Shown in pieces: positions 40,613 to 50,064 of a DNA stretch of 64,000 bases. The DNA lies in contig NZ_LQOU01000065.1 in NCBI RefSeq assembly GCF_002102155.1, positions 62,001-126,000 of the forward strand, in the 5' to 3' direction. A model generated the notes under the pieces. It made no database searches and had not been told where the DNA came from. It saw only the letters and a program-made list of their open reading frames with translations. The position numbers and the translations under genes are program-made. Position 1 is the first letter of the stretch, and each line of letters starts with the position of its first letter. The stretch is from Mycobacterium europaeum (GTDB lineage: Bacteria > Actinomycetota > Actinomycetes > Mycobacteriales > Mycobacteriaceae).

Positions 40613-40685
40613 TGGCGCCACTCCTCCTCATCGCTCCGTCCCCCGCAAGCGGGTGGTGCCCCCACTGCATCGTCGCTGGCGCGAT
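40613..40685 (-). repeat. MIRU-like interspersed element between nuoL and nuoM
   Basis: On the minus strand this gap contains GCGACGATGCAG near its 5' end and GAGCGATGAGGAGGAGTGGC at its 3' end, the terminal motifs of mycobacterial MIRU-type elements. A GC-rich hairpin lies between them (CCCGC-TT-GCGGG in that direction). The 3' end supplies the GAGGAG ribosome site of nuoM. Identification is from remembered MIRU ends. Confidence 0.55.
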
Positions 40686-42572
40686 TCACCACAGTTTCAC
40701 CGCCAGGATCAGCGCGACCACCAGGACCGCGCCCGTCAGCATCGACAATGCGTAGTTGCGGGCGAAGCCGGTCTGCAGCCCGCGCAAGCCATTCGAAGTG
40801 CGGCCCACCAGCGCGGCCAGCGCGTTGACCGAGCCGTCCACGCCCGCGTTGTCGACGTCGACGAGCGCTTGGGTCAGCTCGGCGCCGGGGCGCATGAACA
40901 CCCCCTCGTTGAAGGCGTCGCCGTAGAAGTCCCGGCGGGCGGCCGTCGTCACCGGTGACACCGAAAGCGGGGCCACCCTGGGGATCTCCGCGGTGGCGTA
41001 CAGCCGGTAGGCGACCGCGATGCCGATGGCGACGACGCCCAGCGCCAGGGCGGTGCTCACCCAGGCGGGAAACGCGTGCGTCACCTCTTCGTGTTTCCCG
41101 ACCACCGGCTCGAGCCAGCGCTGCAGGGTGCCGCCCCACGCCAGCAGCCCACCGGAGAACACCGAGCCGAAGGCGAGCAGGATCATCGGCCAGGTCATCA
41201 GGCCGGGCGCCTCGTGCGGATGCGTGCCCGGCGCCCAACGCTTCTGGCCGAAGAAGGTCATCAGCATCACGCGCGTCATGTAGAACGCGGTGACGCCCGC
41301 GCCCAGCAGCGCGGCCCCGGCCAGCACATAGCCGCGGATGTCGCCGGCGCCCAGCGCGGCCTCGATGATGGCGTCCTTGGAGAAGAAGCCCGCGAACGGC
41401 GGCACGCCGATGATCGCCAGATACCCCAGCCCGAAGGTGGCGAAGGTGATCGGCAGCGCGGCGCGCAGGCCGCCGTAGCGGCGCATGTCCTGTTCCTCGT
41501 GCATCGCGTGGATCACCGCGCCGGAGCCCAGGAACAGGCCCGCCTTGAAGAAGCCGTGGGTGAGCAGATGCATGATGGCGAACGCGTAGCCCGCCGGGCC
41601 GAGGCCGGCGGCCAGCACCATGTAGCCGATCTGGCTCATCGTCGACGCCGCGAGCGCGCGCTTGATGTCGTCCTTGGCGCAGCCGATGAACGCGCCGAGC
41701 AGCAGCGTGACGGCGCCGACCACGACCACCGCGGTCCGCGCATCCGGAGCCAGGTTGTAGAGCGGGTTGGACCGCACGATCAGGTACACACCGGCGGTCA
41801 CCATGGTGGCGGCGTGGATGAGCGCCGACACCGGGGTGGGGCCCTCCATGGCGTCACCAAGCCAGGCCTGCAGCGGGACCTGCGCGGACTTGGCGCACGC
41901 ACCCAGCAGCAGCAACAACCCCATGGCGGTCAGCGCGCCCCGGCCGGCGGCGGGTGCCCCGGCGAACACCCCGGCGTAGGAGAGCGTCCCGAAGGTGCTG
42001 AACATCAGGAACATTCCCAGCGCGAGTCCGGCGTCCCCGACGCGGTTCATCACGAACGCCTTCTTGGCCGCCGTGGCCGCCGTGGGCTTGTGGTACCAGA
42101 AGCCGATCAGCAGGTAGGACGCCAGGCCGACGCCTTCCCAGCCGACGTAGAGCACCACGTAGTTGTCGGCGACCACCAGGAGCAGCATCGAGGCCAGGAA
42201 CAGGTTGAGGTAGCCGAAAAACCGCCGGCGGTCCGGGTCTTCGGCCATGTAGGCGACCGAATAGATGTGAATCAGCGACCCGACCCCGGTGATCAGCAGC
42301 ACGAAGCACACCGACAGCTGGTCGATCTGCAGGCCGAGGTCCACCTGGAGCTGGCCGACGGGGATCCAGCTGAACACCTTCTGGTGGATGACCCGGTCGT
42401 CGGCGGCGCGGCCGAGCAGCTCGTTGAGCAGGCTCAGGCCCACGCCGAACGCCGCGAGGGCGGTGGCGCACCCCAGCCAGTGGCCCCACGCATCGGTGCG
42501 CCGTCCGCCGAACAGCAGGATCGCGGCACCCGCCAGCGGCAGCGCCACCAGCAGCCAGGTGTAGTGAGTCAT
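40686..42572 (-). CDS. nuoL: NADH-quinone oxidoreductase subunit L
   Basis: A 628-residue antiporter-like subunit, the distal pump module of complex I, with the C-terminal lateral helix region. Motifs: SVAYMAEDPDRRRFFGYLNLFLASMLLLVVADNYVVLYVGWEGVGLASYLLIGFWYHKPTA, SAQVPLQAWLGDAMEGPTPVSALIHAATMVTAGVYLIVR, and LAASTMSQIGYMVLAAG. It follows nuoK by 21 bases. The shared VGWEGVG and HAATMVTAG helices identify it as NuoL. Confidence 0.95.
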   Translation of the reverse strand: MTHYTWLLVALPLAGAAILLFGGRRTDAWGHWLGCATALAAFGVGLSLLNELLGRAADDRVIHQKVFSWIPVGQLQVDLGLQIDQLSVCFVLLITGVGSLIHIYSVAYMAEDPDRRRFFGYLNLFLASMLLLVVADNYVVLYVGWEGVGLASYLLIGFWYHKPTAATAAKKAFVMNRVGDAGLALGMFLMFSTFGTLSYAGVFAGAPAAGRGALTAMGLLLLLGACAKSAQVPLQAWLGDAMEGPTPVSALIHAATMVTAGVYLIVRSNPLYNLAPDARTAVVVVGAVTLLLGAFIGCAKDDIKRALAASTMSQIGYMVLAAGLGPAGYAFAIMHLLTHGFFKAGLFLGSGAVIHAMHEEQDMRRYGGLRAALPITFATFGLGYLAIIGVPPFAGFFSKDAIIEAALGAGDIRGYVLAGAALLGAGVTAFYMTRVMLMTFFGQKRWAPGTHPHEAPGLMTWPMILLAFGSVFSGGLLAWGGTLQRWLEPVVGKHEEVTHAFPAWVSTALALGVVAIGIAVAYRLYATAEIPRVAPLSVSPVTTAARRDFYGDAFNEGVFMRPGAELTQALVDVDNAGVDGSVNALAALVGRTSNGLRGLQTGFARNYALSMLTGAVLVVALILAVKLW

Positions 42573-42593
42573 GTTGGCCCCATATTGGCGATG

Positions 42594-42893
42594 TCAGCCT
42601 TTGAGTAGGTTCGCGTCGTCGACCGAGGCCGATTTGCGAGCACGGAAAATCGTCATGATGATCGCCAGGCCGACGACGACCTCGCACGCGGCCACCACCA
42701 TCGTGAAGAACGCGATCATCTGCCCGTCCAGGTGCCCGTGCATCCGCGCGAACGTGACGAATGCCAGGTTGACCGCGTTCAGCATCAGCTCGACGCACAT
42801 GAACATCACGATGGCGTTGCGCCGCAACAGCACACCCGAGGCGCCGATGGTGAAGAGCAGGGCCGAAAGGTAAAGGTAGTTGGCCGGATTCAC
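42594..42893 (-). CDS. nuoK: NADH-quinone oxidoreductase subunit K
   Basis: A 99-residue, three-helix membrane subunit (NYLYLSALLFTIGASGVLLRRNAIVMFMCVELMLNAVNLAFVTFAR...). The membrane Glu in FMCVELMLNAVNL, conserved in NuoK for proton transfer, is present, as is the second Glu in VVAACEVVVGLAI. GTG start overlaps the nuoJ stop by 4 bases (GTGA). Confidence 0.95.
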   Translation of the reverse strand: MNPANYLYLSALLFTIGASGVLLRRNAIVMFMCVELMLNAVNLAFVTFARMHGHLDGQMIAFFTMVVAACEVVVGLAIIMTIFRARKSASVDDANLLKG

Positions 42894-43702
42894 GATTTAC
42901 CGCCTTGTGACAAGCTCGGGCTGGCCTGACGGGAGGGAATCTGTTTGCCGTCGGCGCCGCGGCTGCGCAGGATCGCCGGCACCGACAGCTCCGAATACGA
43001 ACCGTCGGGCAGCAGCGCGGCCACGTCGACGGCGTTGTGGCGCGCGTAGACGCCGGGGCTGGGCATCGGGGTCGGGTGCCCGCCGGGCTGGAACCGCTCC
43101 TGGGCCAGCTCCCGTTGCGTCTTGCGGCGCTCGAAGCGCTCGCGGTGGGCCAGCACCATCGCCCCGATGGCCGCGGTGATCAGCAGCGCGCTGGTGAGTT
43201 CGAACGCCCAGACGTAGCGGGAGAAGATCAGCGCCGCAAGGCCTTCCACGTTGCCGTTGGCGTTGGCGGTGGTCAGCCCGGCGAAGCCCCCGGTCGCGGC
43301 GGAGCCGATGGCGGCGATCAGCAGGACGCCGAACCCGACGCCGGCGAGCACGGCGGCGATGCGCTGCCCGTGCAGCGTCTCCTTCAGGGATTCCGCGGAG
43401 TCCACGCCGATCAGCATCAGCACGAACAGGAACAGCATCATCACCGCGCCGGTGTAGACCACCACTTGGACGACACCCAGAAACAGCGCGTCCTGGATCA
43501 TGTAGAACACCGCAAGGATGATCATCGTCATCGCCAGGAACATGGCCGAGTAGACGGCGTTGACCGCGAGCACCACCCCGATCGCGCCGATCAGCGCCAG
43601 CGCGCCCAGCACCCAGAACGCCACCGCTTCGCCGGTGGAGGTGCGGACGATGGTGTCGGAAGCCAGGCTGGACGCCAGGAGCTGGCCGGTGAACCCGGTC
43701 AC
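42890..43702 (-). CDS. nuoJ: NADH-quinone oxidoreductase subunit J
   Basis: A 270-residue membrane subunit starting at a GTG that overlaps the nuoI stop by 4 bases. Five helices are visible, including the conserved YSAMFLAMTMIILAVFYMIQDALFLGVVQVVVYTGAVMMLFLFVLML. The C-terminal 70 residues (HRERFERRKTQRELAQERFQPGGHPTPMPSPGVYARHNAVDVAALLPDGSYSELSVPAIL) form an actinobacterial cytoplasmic extension. Confidence 0.94.
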   Translation of the reverse strand: MTGFTGQLLASSLASDTIVRTSTGEAVAFWVLGALALIGAIGVVLAVNAVYSAMFLAMTMIILAVFYMIQDALFLGVVQVVVYTGAVMMLFLFVLMLIGVDSAESLKETLHGQRIAAVLAGVGFGVLLIAAIGSAATGGFAGLTTANANGNVEGLAALIFSRYVWAFELTSALLITAAIGAMVLAHRERFERRKTQRELAQERFQPGGHPTPMPSPGVYARHNAVDVAALLPDGSYSELSVPAILRSRGADGKQIPSRQASPSLSQGGKS

Positions 43703-44244
43703 CGGGAGTCTCCGGCCTTCTGGTGTTCGCGCAGGCCGTCGGCGGTGACATTGCCCAGGTAGTAGTCCTTGTCGGTGGCGCCGGGTGTCCGGGGGTGCGG
43801 CGGCGCGGTCATCTCGGGGAGCAGGGGCGCCAGCAGCCGGTCCTTCTCGTAGATCAGGTCGGCGCGGTTGTCGTCGGCCAGCTCGTAGTCGTTGGTCATC
43901 GTCAGCGCCCGGGTCGGGCAGGCCTCGATGCACAGGCCGCAGCCGATGCAGCGCAGGTAGTTGATCTGATAGACCCGGCCGTAGCGTTCACCCGGCGAGT
44001 ACCGCAGCTCTTCGGTGTTGTCCGCGCCCTCGACGTAGATCGCGTCGGCCGGGCAGGCCCAGGCGCACAACTCGCAGCCGATGCATTTCTCCAGGCCGTC
44101 GGGGTAGCGGTTGAGTTGGTGGCGGCCGTGGTAGCGCGGCGCGACGGGGCCCGGCTTCTCCGGATACTCCTCGGTGACGTTCTTTTTGAACATCGATCCG
44201 AACGTCACGCCGAATCCGGCCACGGCGTCCAGGAACCTAGCCAT
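43699..44244 (-). CDS. nuoI: NADH-quinone oxidoreductase subunit I
   Basis: A 181-residue ferredoxin-like subunit carrying two [4Fe-4S] clusters. The motifs are CIGCELCAWACPADAIYV and CIGCGLCIEACPTRALT, with the long spacer typical of TYKY/NuoI. It passes electrons from NuoG towards the N2 cluster in NuoB. The start overlaps the nuoH end by 8 bases. Confidence 0.96.
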   Translation of the reverse strand: MARFLDAVAGFGVTFGSMFKKNVTEEYPEKPGPVAPRYHGRHQLNRYPDGLEKCIGCELCAWACPADAIYVEGADNTEELRYSPGERYGRVYQINYLRCIGCGLCIEACPTRALTMTNDYELADDNRADLIYEKDRLLAPLLPEMTAPPHPRTPGATDKDYYLGNVTADGLREHQKAGDSR

Positions 44245-45514
44245 GTGCTTTCTCCTTGCTCGCGGCCGCCAGGGACTTCATCGGCAGCGGCGGTGTCGGG
44301 AATACCGGTGTGGAGGCCTGTCCGGCCGGCAGCTGTTTGGCCTGGCGGCGCAGCTGGCGCTCCAGCGCGCGAATGCCGGGCGTCGCGAACGGTTTTCGCA
44401 GCAACAGCAGCAGCGCCGTGGCGAACACGATGCTGCTGACCACCAACACCGGGGTCCAGTGCGCATACCCCTGGTTCTGCAGCGTGCGGATCACCGCCGC
44501 GATCAGCACCCAGACCAGCGAGGCGGGGATCAGCAGCTTCCAGCCCAGCGCCATGAATTGGTCGTAGCGCAGCCGCGGCAGGCTGGCGCGCAGCCAGAAG
44601 TAGATGAACAGGAAGGTCCACATCTTGGCGGTGAACCACAGCACCGGCCACCACCCGGTGTTGGCGCCCGCCCACATGTTGATCGGCCACGGCGCGTGCC
44701 AACCGCCGAAGAACAGGGCCGTCGCCAGGGACGACACCGTCATCATGTTGACGTATTCGGCCAGCATGAACATCGCGAACTTCAGCGACGAGTACTCGGT
44801 GTGGAACCCGGCGACCAGCTCACCCTCGGCTTCGGGCAAATCGAATGGCGCGCGGTTGGTTTCGCCGACCATCGAGATCAGGTAGATCACGAACGACGGC
44901 AGCAGCAGGAACACGTACCAGACCCGGTCCTGGGCGGCGACGATCTGCGACGTCGACATGGTGCCGGCGTAGAGGAACACCGCCGCGAACGACAGGCCCA
45001 TCGCCACCTCGTAGGAGATGACCTGGGCGGTGGAGCGGACGCCGCCCAGCAGCGGATAGGTGGACCCCGACGCCCAGCCGCCCAGCACGATGCCGTACAC
45101 CCCGATCGCCGAAAGCCCCAGGATGAACAGGACCGCGACGGGGAGGTCGGTGAGCTGGAGCGGTGTGCGGTGGCCGAACACCGACACCACCGGGCCGAAC
45201 GGGATGAAGGCGAAGGCGGTGAACGCGGGGATGGTGGAGATCACCGGGGCCGCGAAGTAGACGAACTTGTCGACGCCGCCCGGGGTGATGGTTTCCTTGA
45301 GCGCCAACTTGATTCCGTCGGCCAGGCTCTGCAGGGTGCCCCACGGTCCGGCCCGGTTGGGGCCGGGCCGCAGCTGCATCCAGCCCAGGATCTTGCGTTC
45401 GAGCAGGATCGCGACCAGCACGTTGAGCATGAGGAACACGAAGATGGCGAGCGCCTTGCCCAGCACCAGCCACCAGGTGTCGTGTCCGAAGGCGGTCAAG
45501 GAGTTCGTCGTCAT
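44237..45514 (-). CDS. nuoH: NADH-quinone oxidoreductase subunit H
   Basis: A 425-residue membrane subunit that lines the quinone chamber. Conserved blocks: GWMQLRPGPNRAGPWGTLQSLADGIKLALKE, ETNRAPFDLPEAEGELVAGFHTEYSSLKFAMFMLAEYVNM, and LPRLRYDQFMALGWKLLIP. The C-terminal 45 residues are a charged extension (ALERQLRRQAKQLPAGQASTPVFPTPP). Start ATG overlaps the nuoG stop by 4 bases. Confidence 0.95.
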   Translation of the reverse strand: MTTNSLTAFGHDTWWLVLGKALAIFVFLMLNVLVAILLERKILGWMQLRPGPNRAGPWGTLQSLADGIKLALKETITPGGVDKFVYFAAPVISTIPAFTAFAFIPFGPVVSVFGHRTPLQLTDLPVAVLFILGLSAIGVYGIVLGGWASGSTYPLLGGVRSTAQVISYEVAMGLSFAAVFLYAGTMSTSQIVAAQDRVWYVFLLLPSFVIYLISMVGETNRAPFDLPEAEGELVAGFHTEYSSLKFAMFMLAEYVNMMTVSSLATALFFGGWHAPWPINMWAGANTGWWPVLWFTAKMWTFLFIYFWLRASLPRLRYDQFMALGWKLLIPASLVWVLIAAVIRTLQNQGYAHWTPVLVVSSIVFATALLLLLRKPFATPGIRALERQLRRQAKQLPAGQASTPVFPTPPLPMKSLAAASKEKAHG

Positions 45515-47961
45515 GATCCCACTCCGATTTGCACTGTGCTGCCCAGCGTTACACCCAGCCGCCGGTGCACGGCACAGCCCGGCGAGTTCAGCGGAAGCCA
45601 CACCACCCGGTCGGGCATGTCGGTGATGACCAGCGGCAGGCTGATCGATCCGCGCGGCGTGCTGACGGTGACCGCGTCACCGTCGGCGGCGCCGATCTCG
45701 GCGGCCGTGTCGGCCGACAGCCGCACCACCGGCTTGCGTGCGGTCCCGGCGAGATGCGGCTCGCCGTCCTGCATCCGGCCGTTGTCCAGCAGCATCCGCC
45801 AGCCGGCCAGCACCGCTTGTCCCTTTTCGGGCCGGTTCCCGGCTTGGGCCGGCTCCGGCGTCGGGACAGCGGGCCCGGCGGCCCAGTTGCCGTCCCAGGT
45901 ACCCAGCGAGGACAGTTCGGCGCGGGCCGCTTCGGCGGTCGACAGCCCCAGGTAGACGCCCATCTCGTCGGCCAGCGCGTCGAGCACCTGGTGGTCGGAT
46001 TGGCCGGCCCGCTGGGTGCTGCCGTGCAGCGCCGGCCCGAACGGGCGATAGCGGCCCTCCCAGTTGACGAAGGCCCCGGCCTTCTGCGTCGTCGGCGCGA
46101 CCGGGAACACCACGTCGGCGCGCTCGGTCACGGCGCTGTGCCGCAGCTCCAGGCTGACCACGAAGCCCGCGGCATCGAGCGCGGCCAGCACGGCTTCGGG
46201 GTCCGGGAAGTCATCGGGTTCCACACCGCCGACCAGCAGGGCGCCCAGCGTTCCGTCTGTCGCGGCGGCCAGGATGCCGGCCACGTCCCGCCCGGCGCCC
46301 GAGGGCAGTTCGGACACGTTCCACGCCGCGGCGATCTGGGCGCGGGCGGTCTCGTCGTCGAGCGGGCGGCCGCCCGGCAGCAGCGCGGGCAGCGCGCCGG
46401 CCTCCAGCGCGCCGCGCTCGCCGGCCCGCCGCGGCACCCAGGCCAGCCGCGCCCCGGTGGCGTCGGCCAGCCGGGCGGCGGCGGACAACCCGCCGGGCAC
46501 CGTGGCCAGGCGTTCGCCGACCATGATGACCGCGCCGGCGGTGCACAGCAGGTCTCCCACCTCACCGGTGGCCAGCCCGTCCAGCGCCGCCGCCTCGGCC
46601 CCGGGGGCGGTGGGGATGAGCCGTCCGGACATCTTCTCCAGCGCCCGGGTGGCGAACGGCGCGACCGCGTACACCGGCAGCCGGTGCTTGCGCGCGGCCT
46701 TGCGCAGCCGCAGGAACACGATGGGCGACTCGTCCTCCGGTTCGAAGCCGACGAGCAACACCACCGGCGCCGTTTCCAGATCCGCGTAGCTGACGTCACG
46801 CCGGCCGGCGATCCGCGACGCCAGGAAATCGGCCTCCTCGGCCGAGCTCGGGCGGGCGCGGAAGTCGATGTCGTTGCTGTCCAACACGATTCGGGCGAAC
46901 TTGGAGTAGGCGTAGGCGTCTTCCAGGGTGGCGCGGCCGCCGACCAGCACTCCCGTGCGCCCGCGGGCCGCGTCGAGGCCCCGGATCGCCGTCGCCATCG
47001 CGTGCGACCACGAGGCGGGCACCAGCTCGCCGTCGGCGTCGCGGATCAGGGGAGTGGTGATGACGTCTTGCTGCGTCGCGTAGGTGAACGCCCACCGGCC
47101 CTTGTCGCAGTTCCATTCCTCGTTGACCTCGGGGTCGTCGCCCGCCAGCCGCCGCAGCACCTTGCCGCGCCGGTGGTCGGTGCGCTGGGCGCATCCCGAC
47201 GCGCAGTGCTCGCAGACACTGGGGCTGGACACCAGGTCGAAGGGGCGGGCCCGGAAGCGGTAGGCGGTTCCGGTCAGCGCGCCCACCGGGCAGATCTGCA
47301 CGGTATTGCCGGAGAAGTACGAGTCGAACGGCTCATTGGCGTAGATGCCGACCTGCTGCAGGGCACCGCGCTCCTGCATGTCGATGAAGATGTCCCCGGC
47401 GATCTGCTCGGAGAACCGCGTGCAGCGGGCGCACAGGATGCAGCGTTCGCGATCCAGCAGCACCTGGGCGGAGATGTTGATCGGCTTGGCGAAGGTGCGC
47501 TTGACATCGGTGAAGCGAGTATCGGCTCGGCCGTTGGACATCGCCTGGTTCTGCAGCGGGCACTCGCCGCCCTTGTCGCACATCGGGCAGTCCAGCGGGT
47601 GGTTGATGAGCAACAGCTCCATCACGCCGTGCTGGGCCTTGTCGGCGGCCTCCGACGTGAGCTGGGTGCGCACCACCATGTCGTCGGTGGCGACGGTGGT
47701 GCACGAAGCCATCGGCTTGCGCTGTCCTTCGACCTCGACCAGGCACTGCCGGCACGCTCCGACCGGCTCGAGCAGCGGGTGGTCGCAGAACCGGGGGATC
47801 TGGATGCCCATCAGCTCGGCCGCGCGGATCACCAATGTGCCCTTGGGCACGCTGATTTCGTTGTCGTCGATGGTCAACGTCACCATGTCCGGCGGACGCG
47901 CCCCGTCTTTCTCGGGGCCGTCCTTGGGGTCGCCGGTCTCGGTTTTGGCCGCCTGGGTCAT
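45511..47961 (-). CDS. nuoG: NADH-quinone oxidoreductase subunit G
   Basis: An 816-residue Fe-S subunit. N-terminal [2Fe-2S] ligands are in PRFCDHPLLEPVGACRQCLVEVEG. The His/Cys [4Fe-4S] site is INHPLDCPMCDKGGECPLQN. The next cluster is CILCARCTRFSEQ with ICPVGAL, and a further one is in SVCEHCASGC with NCDKGRW. The C-terminal half has a molybdopterin-oxidoreductase-like fold without an expected cofactor. GTG-free ATG start lies 7 bases after nuoF. Confidence 0.95.
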   Translation of the reverse strand: MTQAAKTETGDPKDGPEKDGARPPDMVTLTIDDNEISVPKGTLVIRAAELMGIQIPRFCDHPLLEPVGACRQCLVEVEGQRKPMASCTTVATDDMVVRTQLTSEAADKAQHGVMELLLINHPLDCPMCDKGGECPLQNQAMSNGRADTRFTDVKRTFAKPINISAQVLLDRERCILCARCTRFSEQIAGDIFIDMQERGALQQVGIYANEPFDSYFSGNTVQICPVGALTGTAYRFRARPFDLVSSPSVCEHCASGCAQRTDHRRGKVLRRLAGDDPEVNEEWNCDKGRWAFTYATQQDVITTPLIRDADGELVPASWSHAMATAIRGLDAARGRTGVLVGGRATLEDAYAYSKFARIVLDSNDIDFRARPSSAEEADFLASRIAGRRDVSYADLETAPVVLLVGFEPEDESPIVFLRLRKAARKHRLPVYAVAPFATRALEKMSGRLIPTAPGAEAAALDGLATGEVGDLLCTAGAVIMVGERLATVPGGLSAAARLADATGARLAWVPRRAGERGALEAGALPALLPGGRPLDDETARAQIAAAWNVSELPSGAGRDVAGILAAATDGTLGALLVGGVEPDDFPDPEAVLAALDAAGFVVSLELRHSAVTERADVVFPVAPTTQKAGAFVNWEGRYRPFGPALHGSTQRAGQSDHQVLDALADEMGVYLGLSTAEAARAELSSLGTWDGNWAAGPAVPTPEPAQAGNRPEKGQAVLAGWRMLLDNGRMQDGEPHLAGTARKPVVRLSADTAAEIGAADGDAVTVSTPRGSISLPLVITDMPDRVVWLPLNSPGCAVHRRLGVTLGSTVQIGVGS

Positions 47962-47968
47962 GGGCGCG

Positions 47969-49309
47969 TCAAGCCTTTCCGTTGGGCGTCAGCATGGAGT
48001 CCCGGGGGTCGAACGGGCAGCCGCCTTCTTCGACGTGAGCCACGTATTCGTCGCGGAAGTACTTGATCGACGACATCACCGGGCTGGCGGCCCCATCTCC
48101 CAACGCGCAGAACGCCTTTCCCAAGATCGAATCCGAGATGTCCAACAGCTTGTCGATGTCCTCGGTGGTGGCTGGGTTGGTTTTTGAGCCGCTTTCCAGC
48201 CGCTCGTAGATCTGGTCCAGCCAGAAGGTGCCCTCCCGGCAGGGCGTGCACTTGCCGCACGATTCGTGCTTGTAGAAGTACGTCCAGCGCTGCACCGCGC
48301 GCACCACGCAGGTGGTCTCGTCGAAGATCTCCAGCGCCTTGGTGCCCAGCATCGACCCGACGCCGCCCACACCCTCGTAGTCCAGCGGGACGTCGAGGTG
48401 CTCGTCGGTCAGCAGGGGGGTGGACGACCCGCCGGGCGTCCAGAACTTCAGGCGGTGCCCGGCCCGCACCCCGCCGGCGTAGGCGAGCAACTCGCGCAGC
48501 GTGATGCCCAGCGGGGCCTCGTACTGACCGGGCCGGGCGACGTGCCCGGACAGCGAATACAGCGTGAAGCCAGGGGATTTCTCGCTGCCCATCGACCGGA
48601 ACCACTCGACGCCGTTGAGGATGATGGACGGCACGCTGGCGATCGTCTCGACGTTGTTGATCACCGTCGGGCAGCCGTAGAGCCCGGCCACCGCGGGGAA
48701 CGGCGGCCGCAGCCGCGGCTGGCCGCGCCGGCCTTCCAGCGAATCGAGCAGCGCCGTTTCCTCGCCGCAGATATAGGCGCCGGCCCCCGCGTGCACCACC
48801 AGCTCCAGGTCGAAGCCCGAGCCGTTGATGTCGCGGCCCAGGTATCCGGCCGCGTAGGCCTCGGCCACCGCGTTCTGCAGGCGGCGCAGCACCGGCAGCA
48901 CCTCGCCGCGCACGTAGATGAACGCGTGGCTGGCCCGGATCGCATAGGCGGCGATGATGACGCCCTCGACGAGCACGTGCGGCGTCGCCAGCATCAGCGG
49001 AATGTCTTTGCACGTTCCGGGTTCCGACTCGTCGGCGTTGACCACCAGGTAGTGCGGCTTGGCGGCCGCTCCGGTGTCGCCCTGCGGGATGAACGACCAC
49101 TTCGTCCCGGTCGAGAAGCCGGCGCCGCCACGCCCGCGCAACCCGGAGTCCTTGACGGCGGCGATCACGTCGTCGGGCGCCATCGCCAGCGCCTTCTTCA
49201 TCGCCTCGTAGCCGTCGTGGCGCCGGTAGGTCTCCAGCGTCCACGACTGCGGGTCGTCCCAGAATCGGCTGATGACCGGGGTCAGCGGCGTGGCCTGCGA
49301 GCTGGTCAT
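47969..49309 (-). CDS. nuoF: NADH-quinone oxidoreductase subunit F (NADH/FMN-binding)
   Basis: A 446-residue subunit that binds NADH and FMN and holds a [4Fe-4S] cluster. Motifs: LRGRGGAGFSTGTKWSFIP (nucleotide site), NADESEPGTCKD, AGAGAYICGEETALLDSLEG, and the cluster motif ESCGKCTPCREGTFW. The start at 49309 overlaps the nuoE stop by 4 bases. Confidence 0.96.
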   Translation of the reverse strand: MTSSQATPLTPVISRFWDDPQSWTLETYRRHDGYEAMKKALAMAPDDVIAAVKDSGLRGRGGAGFSTGTKWSFIPQGDTGAAAKPHYLVVNADESEPGTCKDIPLMLATPHVLVEGVIIAAYAIRASHAFIYVRGEVLPVLRRLQNAVAEAYAAGYLGRDINGSGFDLELVVHAGAGAYICGEETALLDSLEGRRGQPRLRPPFPAVAGLYGCPTVINNVETIASVPSIILNGVEWFRSMGSEKSPGFTLYSLSGHVARPGQYEAPLGITLRELLAYAGGVRAGHRLKFWTPGGSSTPLLTDEHLDVPLDYEGVGGVGSMLGTKALEIFDETTCVVRAVQRWTYFYKHESCGKCTPCREGTFWLDQIYERLESGSKTNPATTEDIDKLLDISDSILGKAFCALGDGAASPVMSSIKYFRDEYVAHVEEGGCPFDPRDSMLTPNGKA

Positions 49310-50064
49310 GACCGGCCCGCCGGGGGGGTCGGCGCGGCCATGCCGAGTTCCTTGGCCACCCTCAGGCCCGCCAGGGTGGCCTCGCCCGCGCCGCCCTGGC
49401 CCTGGTCGGGGCGCTGGTCGGGCAGGCCGGCCAGGATGCGCGAGGTCTCGCGGAAGGCGCACAGCGGGGCGCCGCGGGTGGGCGGCTTCGGCTGCCCGGA
49501 GCGCAGCGAGTCGACGAGCTCGCGCGCGGACTCCGGCGTCTGGTTGTCGTAGAACTCCCAGTTGACCATCACCACCGGCGCGTAATCGCAGGCGGCGTTG
49601 CACTCGATGTGTTGCAGGGTGACCGAGCCGTCGGGGGTGGTCTCGTCGTTGCCGATGCCCAAATGCTCTTTGAGGGCGTCGAATACGGCGTCGCCGCCCA
49701 TGATCGCGCACAGCGTGTTGGTGCAGACTCCCACCAGGTAGTCGCCGGTGGGTCCGCGGCGGTACATCGTGTAGAAGCTCGCCACCGCCGACACCTCGGC
49801 GCCCGTCAGCCCCAGCTGCTCGCCGCAGAACTCCAATCCCGCGGGGGTCAGGTAGGAGTCCTCGGCCTGCACCAGGTGCAGCAACGGCAGCAGCGCCGAG
49901 CGCTTGTTGGGGTAGCGGCCCATGATCTCCTTGGCGTCGACCTCGAGCCGCGCCCGCACCTCCGGCGAATAGGTCTGCGGCGCACCCTCGGTGACGAAGG
50001 CGTTGGGCTCCTCGGGCGGCGGCCCGAGCCGGAGGAAGACCGGCTGTCCTTGCGGGCCGGTCAC
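49306..50064 (-). CDS. nuoE: NADH-quinone oxidoreductase subunit E
   Basis: A 252-residue thioredoxin-fold [2Fe-2S] subunit; cluster ligands are in VCTNTLCAIMGG and HIECNAACDYAPVV. GTG start at 50064 overlaps the nuoD stop by 4 bases. The C-terminal 60 residues (KPPTRGAPLCAFRETSRILAGLPDQRPDQGQGGAGEATLAG) are a mycobacterial extension that follows the sequence needed for docking on NuoF. Confidence 0.95.
   Translation of the reverse strand: MTGPQGQPVFLRLGPPPEEPNAFVTEGAPQTYSPEVRARLEVDAKEIMGRYPNKRSALLPLLHLVQAEDSYLTPAGLEFCGEQLGLTGAEVSAVASFYTMYRRGPTGDYLVGVCTNTLCAIMGGDAVFDALKEHLGIGNDETTPDGSVTLQHIECNAACDYAPVVMVNWEFYDNQTPESARELVDSLRSGQPKPPTRGAPLCAFRETSRILAGLPDQRPDQGQGGAGEATLAGLRVAKELGMAAPTPPAGRS

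Noticed and set aside
45529..48066. 845-codon open frame opposite nuoG
   Set aside because: It is the antisense shadow of nuoG in GC-rich DNA, with Arg/Gly/His/Gln-rich composition and no domain.
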